Below are positions 37,218 to 46,092 of a DNA stretch of 64,000 nucleotides, piece by piece. The stretch's first letter is position 1; each line of letters starts with the position of its first letter. The stretch is from Phycisphaerales bacterium. GTDB taxonomy: Bacteria; Planctomycetota; Phycisphaerae; Phycisphaerales; UBA1924. Under the pieces are notes generated by a model. That model worked only from the letters and a program-made list of their open reading frames with translations, was not told the origin of the DNA and searched no databases. The translations under genes and the position numbers were made by a program. The DNA is taken from NCBI GenBank assembly GCA_020427395.1, contig JAGQON010000020.1, positions 1-64,000 of the forward strand, in the 5' to 3' direction.

Positions 37218-38549
37218 TTAGGGGCACCCTGCGTTGTACTCGTTGAGGAATGCCGAGGCATCGAAGAAGCTGAACTCGCCGTCGCCCGTGAAATCCGCGT
37301 TCAGGTCGCCGTTGGTGTACGCGTTGATCCAGGTCGAGATATCGAAGAAGTTCAGGGTACCGTCGGCGTTCATGTCCGCCCGGCACGGGCCGCTGAACGG
37401 AGCCACGATCGAGGCGATGACATGCCCGCTGCCGTCGTCATCGAATACGCCCAGTTCCGCGACCTTGGTGGTGGGGGGCTGGGTGGAGATGAATGAGAAC
37501 GAATAGGCCGTGCCCCAGCGGATCGCGTTGGCGAGCGGGTTGGAATCGAAGTCGTCGCCCAGCTCCCATGAGGCGAAGCCGCTGACGACGCTGAAGCCCC
37601 AGTCCGTCCCGTCGATCTGGTTGTCCACATCATCGATGTACTCGATGTCGTGGAACATCGGGTCGTTGGCGCTGCGGTTGAAGCCGATGGGGATCCGCAG
37701 GGCGTTGATGCCCCGGGCCGCGTTCTGGTTCTGGACCGCGTAGTCGTAGCGCCAGGTCCCGTCGCCCAGATCGGTCGCGCGCGAGCCGACATAGACGAAG
37801 CCATCGCCCGGCAGCGAGACCGGCGAGATCATCACATCCGGGTCGGGCATGTCTGCGCCCAGCCCGTGGTCCTGCCACGTATAGATTGCAGGGCGCTGGG
37901 CGAAGGTGGTGCCCTGCAGCTGCGGCGAGTTGGACGCGGGCGTGAACGAGACACGCCGGTAGCTTGAGTTGTTGCCGCGAGCCTCGGGCAGTTCCTCGTT
38001 GCTCATGTACTGACGCTCAACGAAGAACAGAGCCGAGGTCTCGCTCAGGTCCGCGATGCGTGCCTTGAGGCGCTTGTACACCGCGTCGCCGCTCTGGTTG
38101 ATGGTGCTGAAGGGGTACGGGAAGTCGCTGGTCCACGGATCGATCTCGATGCGTGGCCCCATGTCGCTCTGTCCGCCCGCGAGCCCGGCACCGATCGAAT
38201 CCGAGCACCCTGCGCCAAGCATGCCCGGCGAGCCCGCGCTGCACCCAAGCCCGCACGCGTTGCCCTGCAGCGGGAAGAAGGTGTGCGAGACAAAGCTCAT
38301 GCCGATCTGCTCGAAACGCCCCTCATGGATCCGGTACAGCGAGGAGGTGAACACCGGGTGGTCGGGTGTGATGGCGTTGTAGGTGAATGCGGCATCGCCG
38401 ATGTTGCAGGTTGTGTCACCGAAGCTGTACGCCTGGTAATCGCCTACCGCCCCGTAGGTTTGCCCGGTGGTGATCTCGCTGCAGATGATGTCCGGCCCAG
38501 CGAGCGAGGTGCCGGCCACGATACCCAGGGTCATGATGATGGTGCGCAT
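37218..38549 (-). CDS. Secreted GC-type dockerin protein of unknown function
   Basis: 443 residues with a signal peptide MRTIIMTLGIVAGTSLAGPD. The body has many Cys and Gly residues (GNACGLGCSAGSPGMLGAGC), then RQYMSNEELPEARGNNSS, HGLGADMPDPDVMISPVSLP and beta-rich segments such as VQNQNAARGINALRIPIGF. I recognise no catalytic motif; similar proteins are annotated as hypothetical in Planctomycetes. The end is a two-repeat dockerin (MNADGTLNFFDISTWINAYT, FTGDGEFSFFDASAFL) ending NAGCP. Probably secreted or surface-attached. Confidence 0.75.
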   Translation of the reverse strand: MRTIIMTLGIVAGTSLAGPDIICSEITTGQTYGAVGDYQAYSFGDTTCNIGDAAFTYNAITPDHPVFTSSLYRIHEGRFEQIGMSFVSHTFFPLQGNACGLGCSAGSPGMLGAGCSDSIGAGLAGGQSDMGPRIEIDPWTSDFPYPFSTINQSGDAVYKRLKARIADLSETSALFFVERQYMSNEELPEARGNNSSYRRVSFTPASNSPQLQGTTFAQRPAIYTWQDHGLGADMPDPDVMISPVSLPGDGFVYVGSRATDLGDGTWRYDYAVQNQNAARGINALRIPIGFNRSANDPMFHDIEYIDDVDNQIDGTDWGFSVVSGFASWELGDDFDSNPLANAIRWGTAYSFSFISTQPPTTKVAELGVFDDDGSGHVIASIVAPFSGPCRADMNADGTLNFFDISTWINAYTNGDLNADFTGDGEFSFFDASAFLNEYNAGCP

Positions 38550-38610
38550 GGTGTGGTCCTCCTGTGTGAACAGTAGCGTACCACGCTCGCACCCCGACCC
38601 AAAGTGAAAA

Positions 38611-40206
38611 TCAGGGGCAACCCGCCTGATAGGCGCTCAGGAACACAGAGACATCGAAAAAGTTGAGCACCCCGTCCCCGTTCAGGTCCGCCGTGCAGGT
38701 CTCATACTCATCCGGTATGCCGTTCCCATCATCGTCGCTGAGCACGCCACTGGCGATATCGCACGAATCGGGGATCAGGTTGTTGTTGTAATCGCTCTCG
38801 GTGCCGTTGACGATATCGACGAGATCATTGACAAAGTTCCCGTTACAGTCGTCGTTCCCGTCCGTCGCGACCTCGACCACGCGCTCGAATGGGCCCATGT
38901 CGACCGGGAAGTCCAGCATCAGCGTCTGTCCGGTGTTGGGCACGAAAAGATCATCCGTGAAACGCGGGTTGCCCGCGGCGTCGAATGGGTAGCCGTCGGT
39001 CACGATCCCGTTGCCGTTGAGATCATCGACATCGCGCTCAACAAGCAGGTTGCTCCCCGCGTCAATGCAGGGTGATCCGGTGTCGAGCCGGTAATCGCCG
39101 TTCAAGGCATCCACAAACATCGGATCAGTATCGATGTTGCCATCGCCCGCGGCACCACCCTCGATGTTGCAGTAGCTAAAGCCCACAGGCATCGAGCCCA
39201 CCAGAGCGTTGTTTCCACGCAAGATGGAGTTGGACACGGTGAATGCTCCACCTGTTCCATCGAGGGCGCCACCCGCTCCTGAGGTCGTGTTGAGTACGAT
39301 TGACCCCCTGAGAGGGAGCGACACATCTGATGAAATCGCGCCGCCGCGCCCCGCCGATTCATTGCCATCAAAGATCGTGTGCACAACCGAGCCCCCAGTC
39401 GCGAGTGTGACACGCATCGCTCCGCCTATCCCGACGGTCGCGGCATTGGATTGAAACAGACTCGATTCGATCCGCACGATCCTTCCCCAGAACGCGCCGC
39501 CATTGTCAGCACTGTTGTTGCGAAAGACCGAGTCTCTCACCACGAGATCACTATCCGAGCGGATCGCGCCGCCTTGCGTGGCCGTGTTGTTCTCGAAGGT
39601 GCACCGTATGATCTCGATATCGCCACCAGCGATGAAGGAAGCGCCACCTGTAGTGCAGTCGTTGTCGCGGAAGATGCAATCGGTGATGATCGCTTGCGGG
39701 CATTCCAAGATCGCGAGCCCGCCGCCGAAGCTCACGGACATGGCAGCATCCATGTTGTTCATCTCAAAGATGCAGTTGCGGACTTCGCCCGCGACCGCGC
39801 GCAGGTAGAGCCCCGAGCCGTAGTGCGCAAAGTTGTAACCCCACCCCTGATCACCCCGCAGGGTGAGCCCCTCGACGACAAAGGGCATGCTGAGATTGCC
39901 GCCGCTGATGTTGTTGATCCCCAACGCCGAACCACCGGGCCCGAAGGCGCTGACCGGCGGCAGCCCACGCGAATCGATGATCGTGACCTCGGGGCCGCCC
40001 GTGCCAATGATCTCCAGCGACTTACCCGCCGGCGAGATCACCCGCTCGGCATAGGTCCCCGGCGCGATCAGGATCCGATCACCGTCAGTCGCGCCGTCCA
40101 CCGCCGCCTGGATGGTCGCAAACTCAGCAGGAACATGCCGGTCCGCAGCCAGCGAAGCCGTGGGTGTGCAGAGCATGATCAATGCAAACAGTACTCGTCG
40201 ATCCAT
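38611..40206 (-). CDS. Secreted beta-helix protein with single-repeat GC-type dockerin (paralogue 1)
   Basis: 531 residues. Three ATGs in a row stand at 40212, 40209 and 40206; a GGGAGG site adjoins the first, so only the third is at usable distance and I start there. Signal peptide MDRRVLFALIMLCTPTASLA. The body begins HVPAEFATIQAAVDGATDGD and continues as repeated short coils with N-N-x-A/S (FENNTATQGGAIRSDSDLVV, FRNNSADNGGAFWG), typical of the right-handed parallel beta-helix of surface polymorphic repeat proteins. At the end CTADLNGDGVLNFFDVSVFL and SAYQAGCP form one dockerin repeat, not two. It is a tandem paralogue of the next gene upstream. Confidence 0.82.
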   Translation of the reverse strand: MDRRVLFALIMLCTPTASLAADRHVPAEFATIQAAVDGATDGDRILIAPGTYAERVISPAGKSLEIIGTGGPEVTIIDSRGLPPVSAFGPGGSALGINNISGGNLSMPFVVEGLTLRGDQGWGYNFAHYGSGLYLRAVAGEVRNCIFEMNNMDAAMSVSFGGGLAILECPQAIITDCIFRDNDCTTGGASFIAGGDIEIIRCTFENNTATQGGAIRSDSDLVVRDSVFRNNSADNGGAFWGRIVRIESSLFQSNAATVGIGGAMRVTLATGGSVVHTIFDGNESAGRGGAISSDVSLPLRGSIVLNTTSGAGGALDGTGGAFTVSNSILRGNNALVGSMPVGFSYCNIEGGAAGDGNIDTDPMFVDALNGDYRLDTGSPCIDAGSNLLVERDVDDLNGNGIVTDGYPFDAAGNPRFTDDLFVPNTGQTLMLDFPVDMGPFERVVEVATDGNDDCNGNFVNDLVDIVNGTESDYNNNLIPDSCDIASGVLSDDDGNGIPDEYETCTADLNGDGVLNFFDVSVFLSAYQAGCP

Positions 40207-40225
40207 CATCATCCTCCCTATTTGA

Positions 40226-41794
40226 TCAGGGGCAACCCGCTTGATAGGCGCTCAGGAACACCGAAACATCAAAGAAGTTCAACACACCATCGCCGTTTAG
40301 ATCTGCCGTGCAGGTCTCGTACTCATCCGGTATGCCGTTCCCATCATCGTCGCTCAGCACGCCCGATGCGATATCGCACGAATCGGGGATCAGGTTCTCG
40401 TTGAGGTCGGTCTCGGCATCGCCCAGGATATCCAGAAGATCATTGATAAAGTTGCCATTGCAATCCGCAAAGCCATCGGTCGGGGCACTGACTACCCGCT
40501 CAAGCGGACCGAGATCGAGCGGAAAACTCAGCAGGTCCGCCACCCCAGTGTCAGGTACAAACAGATCCTGCGTGTGACGCGGGTTGCCGACCATATCAAA
40601 GGGGTAACCGTCCGTGATGATCCCGTTGTTGTTCAGGTCTTCGAGATCACGAGGCAGCAACGCGTTGTTCCCCGCATCGATCGCCGGCGATCCTGTTGCA
40701 AGGTTGAAGTCTCCGCTGATCGGGTCGACGAACATCGGGTCCGCATCGAAGTTCCCGTCGCCCGGGAACCCGCCCTCGACGATGCTGAAGCGTACAACGA
40801 TCGCACCGTCCGCATTGATCGTCGAAGGGCCGTTGTTCCAGAGGATCGAGTTGTTGATCTCGATCGGGGTGCGCGAATCGATACAACTCCCTGAGGCGGC
40901 GCTGTTGTTGTAGAAGAGCGACGAATCTACGCGGAACGCATCGGGGGAGAGCCCTTGACCGATCGCTCCTCCCTCCCCGTTCGCGATGTTGTTTGAGAAG
41001 ATGCAGTTGAAAATCTGCGAAAGACTTCCGTTGATTGCTCCCATACCGCCGTCCGATGTATTCGAATCAAACACGCTGTCCTGGATGCGTGCGATGTCGC
41101 CGCCGAAAAGTGCACCTCCACTGTCCGTCGCGTGGTTTCCGACAAAGTCGCAACTTTGGATCATGTTGATACTGGTGAACCAGACAGCGCCCCCGGATGT
41201 AGCGCTGTTGTTCTCGAACCGGCACCCGATGAGTTCGGTCGTGCTTGCAAATGCGGAGATCGCCCCGCCTTTGAAGCTGGGTCCGTTGTTCCGGAAAACA
41301 GTGTCCCTGATAACCAGCGAACTAAGCGAAGTCAGTCGAGCGCCAGCGCCCTCAGCAAAATCGATAATCGGCGAGTTGGTCAACTCGCACTCCTCGATCA
41401 CGCAGTCCACGATCGTGATGCTGCCCGAAGACTTAAAAATCCCCGCGCCACTGAAGTTGAGCCCGGATTGTTTCCCTTCGTCGCCTCGTATCGTAAGGCC
41501 TTTGACAAGGTCTTCCCCGCCAATCAACTCGAGCGCGGGCCCTTGCCCTGGCGCGCCGCGAGCATCGAGGATCGTCACGCTCGGGCCGTCGACCCCGATG
41601 AGCTCGATCGAGATATTCAGAGGCGCAGTCACGCGTTCAGCGTACATCCCCGGCGAAATCAGGATGCGGTCTCCGTCGCTTGCCGCATTGACCGCGGCCT
41701 GGATCGTCGCGAAATCACCCGGCACATGAATGTCGGCTGCAACAACTGGTGCACAGCAAACCGAGAAAAGACACAATGACAATATTGAGCGCAT
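40226..41794 (-). CDS. Secreted beta-helix protein with single-repeat GC-type dockerin (paralogue 2)
   Basis: 522 residues with the signal peptide MRSILSLCLFSVCCAPVVAA. It shares the layout of the next gene downstream: HVPGDFATIQAAVNAASDGD, beta-helix coils (FRNNGPSFKGGAISAF, FENNSATSGGAVWF), a linker CDIASGVLSDDDGNGIPD, and a single dockerin repeat. The last 47 residues, from ASGVLSDDD to the GCP end, are identical in the two proteins, whereas the central coils have diverged. Such proteins may bind surface polymers; no active site is visible. Start at 41794 lacks a clear ribosome binding site. Confidence 0.8.
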   Translation of the reverse strand: MRSILSLCLFSVCCAPVVAADIHVPGDFATIQAAVNAASDGDRILISPGMYAERVTAPLNISIELIGVDGPSVTILDARGAPGQGPALELIGGEDLVKGLTIRGDEGKQSGLNFSGAGIFKSSGSITIVDCVIEECELTNSPIIDFAEGAGARLTSLSSLVIRDTVFRNNGPSFKGGAISAFASTTELIGCRFENNSATSGGAVWFTSINMIQSCDFVGNHATDSGGALFGGDIARIQDSVFDSNTSDGGMGAINGSLSQIFNCIFSNNIANGEGGAIGQGLSPDAFRVDSSLFYNNSAASGSCIDSRTPIEINNSILWNNGPSTINADGAIVVRFSIVEGGFPGDGNFDADPMFVDPISGDFNLATGSPAIDAGNNALLPRDLEDLNNNGIITDGYPFDMVGNPRHTQDLFVPDTGVADLLSFPLDLGPLERVVSAPTDGFADCNGNFINDLLDILGDAETDLNENLIPDSCDIASGVLSDDDGNGIPDEYETCTADLNGDGVLNFFDVSVFLSAYQAGCP

Positions 41795-41834
41795 GGCAAT
41801 ACAATCTCACAGTTGGTGTTCAAAGACCTAAGCG

Positions 41835-42992
41835 TCAGCGTACCGCGTCGCGCCCGGTATCCAAAGAAAGTTTTTCCATCGTGCCGGGGTTATCGGGGTT
41901 TAGGCTTCCAGAATCGTGCCGCTCGCGCCACGCCTCGATCGCGTCGTAGACATCCTGCACGCTCTTGGCCTCACGCAGCGCGTTCTTGAGTGGGCGGCAG
42001 TGCCCGCCGTTGATTGGCTTGCCCAGGAGGTTCGCCTTCTGACGCAGCACATGGCGTGCGTGGTTCTCATCGCGATATTCGATCATCCGCTCGAAGAAAC
42101 GCCGCAGCATGTCGAGCTTCTCGTACTCGCTGGGATACAGATCGCTCAGGTCGATCGCCGCGACGGCGTGCTCGTCACTCGGGTCGATGCTCCGCTCGAT
42201 CACGCGCTGCTGCAGCGCCCACGCGTAGCGGAACAGCCACGGGTTGCTGAATGAGCCGCGCCCGATCATCACGCCCGCGCAGCCGGTCATCTGCATCATG
42301 CGAACGACATCCGTCGGCTCCTTGATGTCGCCGTTGCCGATCACCGGCACACGCGGAAATCGCTCGCGCACATCGTCCACAACGCGCTTGATGCCCAGCA
42401 GATCGCACGATCCCTTGAACTTCTGCTCGGTGGTTCTGCCGTGCACCGTGATCATGGCGGCGCCGCGTTCGATGAGCCCGAGCGACAGCTTGCTCGCGAT
42501 GCCTGCCTGCTTCGCCTGCTCGTCCCAGCCCAGACGCATCTTGGCGGTCAGCGGCACATGCCCCGGCATGGCCGCACGAACCTTCTCAAAGATCGCGAAG
42601 GTGTTGTCCAGGTCGCACATCAGCATCGACCCGCCGTTCTTCTTGGTCACCTTGTCGACCGGGCAGCCCATGTTGATATCCACGACCGTCGCCCCGTGCT
42701 CGGCGCACCAGGCCGCGCCCTCGGCCAGGATGTCCGGGTCCGAGCCGTAGAGCTGCATCCCGATCGGCTTGTCGAGGTCGTTGGTTTGGGCGAGGTCCTT
42801 GGTGGTCTCGGCGCTGAGCAGCAGCCCCTTGGGGCTCAGCAGGTCGGTGCACGCCAGCCCCACGCCGCCCAGCTCTCGGCAGGTGATCCGCCACGCCAGC
42901 TCACACCAGCCCGCGATGGGCGCAAGCAACAGGTTCGATTCGAGCTGAACCGTGCCGTCGGGTGCCTGAAGCTGGAGGGGCTTGGCGATCAC
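41835..42992 (-). CDS. tRNA-dihydrouridine synthase
   Basis: 385 residues from a GTG at 42992; the frame is open to 43262 but overlaps pgpA out of frame, so a start after 43031 is expected and GTG 42992 is the only good candidate. The flavin-binding barrel shows APIAGWCELAWR, VVDINMGCPVDKVTKKNGGS with the catalytic Cys, KMRLGWDEQ, VHGRTTEQKFKG, VIGNGDIKEP and GRGSFSNPWLF. Dus enzymes use NADPH and FMN to reduce uridines in tRNA D-loops. The protein is longer than E. coli DusA-C (about 320-345 residues) because of its C-terminal tail. Subtype cannot be told. Confidence 0.93.
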   Translation of the reverse strand: MIAKPLQLQAPDGTVQLESNLLLAPIAGWCELAWRITCRELGGVGLACTDLLSPKGLLLSAETTKDLAQTNDLDKPIGMQLYGSDPDILAEGAAWCAEHGATVVDINMGCPVDKVTKKNGGSMLMCDLDNTFAIFEKVRAAMPGHVPLTAKMRLGWDEQAKQAGIASKLSLGLIERGAAMITVHGRTTEQKFKGSCDLLGIKRVVDDVRERFPRVPVIGNGDIKEPTDVVRMMQMTGCAGVMIGRGSFSNPWLFRYAWALQQRVIERSIDPSDEHAVAAIDLSDLYPSEYEKLDMLRRFFERMIEYRDENHARHVLRQKANLLGKPINGGHCRPLKNALREAKSVQDVYDAIEAWRERHDSGSLNPDNPGTMEKLSLDTGRDAVR

Positions 42993-43030
42993 GCGGGGAT
43001 CATAGCGGTAAGGGTCTGCCAATGAATCGT

Positions 43031-43546
43031 TTAGCGATTCATGAGATACAGGATGAGCATGAGCACGAGCCCACCCATGACACCCGCAAATAGATCGTCG
43101 AGCAGGATTCCCCAGCCGCCCGCGATCTTCTGCATCGCGCCCGCGGGCCACGGCTTGAGGATATCGAACACCCGGAACAGCAGGAACGCCCCGAGCACCG
43201 CCCCCATGCTGGTCAGCGGGCAGTTGCACATGCCGGGGAGAATGAACATGAGTGTCAGGCACTGCCCGGCCGTCTCATCCGCGACGACCTCGGACGGGTC
43301 CTTGCCCCATTTGGCCTCGGCCTGGTGCCCAAGTAGCACGCACACGCCGCTATTAATGATGCAAATCAGAGCCAGGACGGTGTAGTACACCCACGCGAGG
43401 TCGTTGCCCGGGCCAATCCCCAGCACCAGCATCGCATACGCCACAATCGCCGGCGGCATGGAGCCCCATGTCCCAGACGCTGGGCGTGCGTGCCCCAGCC
43501 CGCCCGTGGTGAGCCAGAACTCCGAACCGCGAGACATGGTGTTCAT
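43031..43546 (-). CDS. pgpA: Phosphatidylglycerophosphatase A
   Basis: 171 residues. The N-terminal motif GGLGHARPASGTWGSMP matches the family's G-x-G...P-x-x-P-G-T-x-G-S, followed by membrane helices, VADETAGQCLTLMF (family: DEvvGq), and LFRVFDILKPWPA, a hallmark of the family. The enzyme dephosphorylates phosphatidylglycerol phosphate to phosphatidylglycerol in the inner membrane, so it acts right after PgsA, encoded just upstream on the same strand. An AAGGGGA site precedes the ATG. Confidence 0.9.
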   Translation of the reverse strand: MNTMSRGSEFWLTTGGLGHARPASGTWGSMPPAIVAYAMLVLGIGPGNDLAWVYYTVLALICIINSGVCVLLGHQAEAKWGKDPSEVVADETAGQCLTLMFILPGMCNCPLTSMGAVLGAFLLFRVFDILKPWPAGAMQKIAGGWGILLDDLFAGVMGGLVLMLILYLMNR

Positions 43547-43572
43547 GTGCTATCCCCTTGAGAAGTAGATGT

Positions 43573-44394
43573 TTAGCGCTTCTTCGCGCTCTGGCCGCCC
43601 TTGTTGGTACGCGGGCGCTGCTTGCCGCTGGGGCCTTCGACCTTGGTGGGCTTGCGGGCCTTCTTACCCCGCATCACCTCGAGCATGCGTGCGTTCTCTT
43701 CGATGGTGTGCTTCATCGCCTGCCCGATGTAGGGCAGCCCCGAGATCAGGGTCGTGATGACCGTCGCCCATACGAGCAGCACGATGATCAGCCGCCCCGT
43801 GCTGCCCGGAACTGGGGAACCCAGCGCCACGATCAGCAACACCAGCGGGATGGTGATGCTCTGGAGGATCATCTTGGCTTTGCCGAGTGAACCGGCCGAG
43901 AAATCGACGCCCTCGGCCTCGTAAACCCCCCGGATCGAGGTCACCAGCAGCTCGCGAAGCAGCATGGCCACGACCATCCACCCCGCGACACCTGAGACTT
44001 GGAACAGGGTGTCATTGGGCATGAGCGTTGCCCGGAAACCCGGAGTCGCCAGCATCACGAAACCACCCAGGATCAACAACTTATCCGCCATCGGGTCCAT
44101 AATGCGCCCGAAGCGGGTGATGGCGTTCCACTTGCGTGCAAGGTGCCCATCGAGGGCATCGGTGATGGCCGCAATGATAAAGACCACGGTGGCCGCGATG
44201 ATCAGGGCACCCGAGGGGTGGGCGATCTCCCCGACCCGGTCGATATCACCCGGATCGGCAAAGAGCACGCGGGATTCGACCCCCGAGAGCAGTCCTACGA
44301 ACACCCAGGCGAGCACGACCCGACCCAGCGTGAGCAGGTTGGGGATGTGGACCTTGCGGCTTGGCTGTTGCATCATCACTTTGGGTGCGTTCAT
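43573..44394 (-). CDS. pgsA: CDP-diacylglycerol-glycerol-3-phosphate 3-phosphatidyltransferase
   Basis: 273 residues; a CDP-alcohol phosphotransferase. The family motif D-x2-D-G-x2-A-R-x8-G-x3-D-x3-D is present within DALDGHLARKWNAITRFGR and MDPMADK, carrying the four metal-binding Asp. N-terminal IPNLLTLGRVVLAWVFV is typical of PgsA. It makes phosphatidylglycerol phosphate from CDP-diacylglycerol and glycerol 3-phosphate. The adjacency to pgpA (26-base gap) fits a two-step operon. It carries an extra basic tail of about 40 residues (KKARKPTKVEGPSGKQ...) not usual in the family, and a longer region between helices two and three. The second ATG (MMQQ) is an alternative start. Confidence 0.88.
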   Translation of the reverse strand: MNAPKVMMQQPSRKVHIPNLLTLGRVVLAWVFVGLLSGVESRVLFADPGDIDRVGEIAHPSGALIIAATVVFIIAAITDALDGHLARKWNAITRFGRIMDPMADKLLILGGFVMLATPGFRATLMPNDTLFQVSGVAGWMVVAMLLRELLVTSIRGVYEAEGVDFSAGSLGKAKMILQSITIPLVLLIVALGSPVPGSTGRLIIVLLVWATVITTLISGLPYIGQAMKHTIEENARMLEVMRGKKARKPTKVEGPSGKQRPRTNKGGQSAKKR

Positions 44395-44704
44395 GGCGAC
44401 GATGATAGTGCCATCGGTGCGTGGAGTCGCGTTTCCCGCCTGATCGCATCGACGCTTCGTGTTTGGGAAGAATCCGCGTTAGGGGCGCACGAAAGCGGTT
44501 GGTGAGTGGAAGCCAACCCCCGTAGGCACTATCCTCTCGATCACAGAAACACGCGCCTCGTGCGCGTGTGTCGCGCTGCCGGGGTGGACCACGCTCATTC
44601 GAGCCATAACCCACGCTGTCATCGCGTTCAATGCACAGGACGGGCCGGTCCGTTGTGTGTCTGCGTCATGGTTCTCACCCGGTTTCGGGCACGAAAGAGA
44701 CACG

Positions 44705-45742
44705 GTGGAACAGATCATTCATCCGATCGCGTTGTACCTCATCTGCGGTCTCGGGGCCGCGGGCGTCGCGATGGCGCTGCCGCGCCGCGACCGAGAGGGC
44801 GGACGAACGCTGACGATCGTGGGGGGGCTGCTGCTTGCGGCCACCTTCGGGCTCGGCGCACTCATGCTCGGGCTCAAGGCGGGCGCGACCGACAGCCCGC
44901 TGCCCAACTACTTCTTCTACCCCTTCGCCGCCATCGGGCTCGGCGGCGCGCTGCGGATGATCACGCACAAGCGCCCCGTCTACTCGGCGCTCTACTTCAT
45001 CATGACGATCATCGCCAGCTGCGGCATGTACCTGCTGCTCTCGGCCGAGTTCATGGCCTTCGCGCTCGTCATCATCTATGCGGGTGCCATCCTCATCACC
45101 TATCTCTTTGTCATCATGCTCGCGACCCAGGCGCCCACCGGCGACAAGGACGAGCTGCTCGACGAGGTCGACGCCGAAGCACGCGAGCCCTTGCTCGCCT
45201 GTGCCATCGGCTTCGTGCTCCTTGGGCTGCTTACCGCCGCGATGTTCCGCGGCATCGGCGAGCTGCCGGCACCGGCCCGCGCCACGACCCTCGCCCAGGC
45301 CGACAACGGCGTGCTGGTCAACCTGCCCAAGAAGGTCGACAAGATCCTCGACCGCAACGACCTTCTCCCGACGGGCTGGCGCGTCGCCCGCGACCCAGAG
45401 TCAGGCAAGGCCATGCTTGATGTCGATGCACGCACGATCCAGATCGAGCTCGTCGACGGCAAGGACCACCATGGGCACCCAAATGTCATCGCGACCCGCA
45501 CGCTGACCAGCGAAGACTGGCCGGCTGATCTTGAGGCCAACAACCTCGATCGCCTCGGTTACAACCTGCTCAACGACCACCCGATGATGATCGAGGTCGC
45601 GGGCATCATCCTGCTGATGGCCATGCTCGGCGCGACCGTGCTGGCACGCAAGCATGTCGAACTCGAAGAAGACCTCAAGGCCGCCCAGGCCCGCAAGCTC
45701 GGCGCCTACATGGGCGATGGTCCACAGGGAGGTGCGGCATGA
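44705..45742 (+). CDS. nuoJ: NADH-quinone oxidoreductase subunit J
   Basis: 345 residues from the GTG at 44705; the frame is open up to 44657 but the leader SASWFSPGFGHERDT is not membrane-like. Core motifs match NuoJ: RPVYSALYFIMTIIASCGMYLLLSAEF (quoted here as the conserved helix pair) and ALVIIYAGAILITYLFVIML, a helix that lines the proton path. It is much longer than usual NuoJ (160-200 residues): between helices four and five lies an extra soluble region of about 140 residues (DRNDLLPTGWRVARDPESG). Complex I membrane arm, proton translocation. It heads an operon with nuoK, L, M and N, sharing 4 bases with nuoK. Confidence 0.88.
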   Translation: MEQIIHPIALYLICGLGAAGVAMALPRRDREGGRTLTIVGGLLLAATFGLGALMLGLKAGATDSPLPNYFFYPFAAIGLGGALRMITHKRPVYSALYFIMTIIASCGMYLLLSAEFMAFALVIIYAGAILITYLFVIMLATQAPTGDKDELLDEVDAEAREPLLACAIGFVLLGLLTAAMFRGIGELPAPARATTLAQADNGVLVNLPKKVDKILDRNDLLPTGWRVARDPESGKAMLDVDARTIQIELVDGKDHHGHPNVIATRTLTSEDWPADLEANNLDRLGYNLLNDHPMMIEVAGIILLMAMLGATVLARKHVELEEDLKAAQARKLGAYMGDGPQGGAA

Positions 45743-46092
45743 TCGAGTCGCTGACCCTCGCACAGCTTGCGTATCCCGAGCCCATGAGCGCCTCGGTGCT
45801 CGCGCCCTACCTGTTCGTCTCGACCGCGATGTTCGCCATCGGGCTCGTCGGCTTCCTGACCCGCAAGAACATGATCATCATGTTCCTTTGCACCGAGCTG
45901 ATGTTCCAGGCCGCCGGTCTTGCACTGATCGCCTTCGGGCGTCACCACCTTGGCGCGGACGGACAAACCTTTGTGATCTTCGTGCTCTGCGTCGCTGCCG
46001 CCGAAGCCGCGATGGCATTGGCGCTGGTCGTGCTGCTCTTCCGCCATCGTGAATCACTCAGCGCCTCGGCCTGGAAGGAACTCAACGGATGA
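45739..46092 (+). CDS. nuoK: NADH-quinone oxidoreductase subunit K
   Basis: 117 residues, three predicted membrane helices. APYLFVSTAMFAIGLVGFLTR matches the family's first helix, and TRKNMIIMFLCTELMFQAAGL carries the conserved Glu of helix two (both quoted in part). It is a small proton-channel subunit of complex I. It overlaps nuoJ (ATGA) and nuoL (ATGA). The N-terminus is about 15 residues longer than in E. coli NuoK, so the internal ATG at about 45784 could be the start. Confidence 0.92.
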   Translation: MIESLTLAQLAYPEPMSASVLAPYLFVSTAMFAIGLVGFLTRKNMIIMFLCTELMFQAAGLALIAFGRHHLGADGQTFVIFVLCVAAAEAAMALALVVLLFRHRESLSASAWKELNG

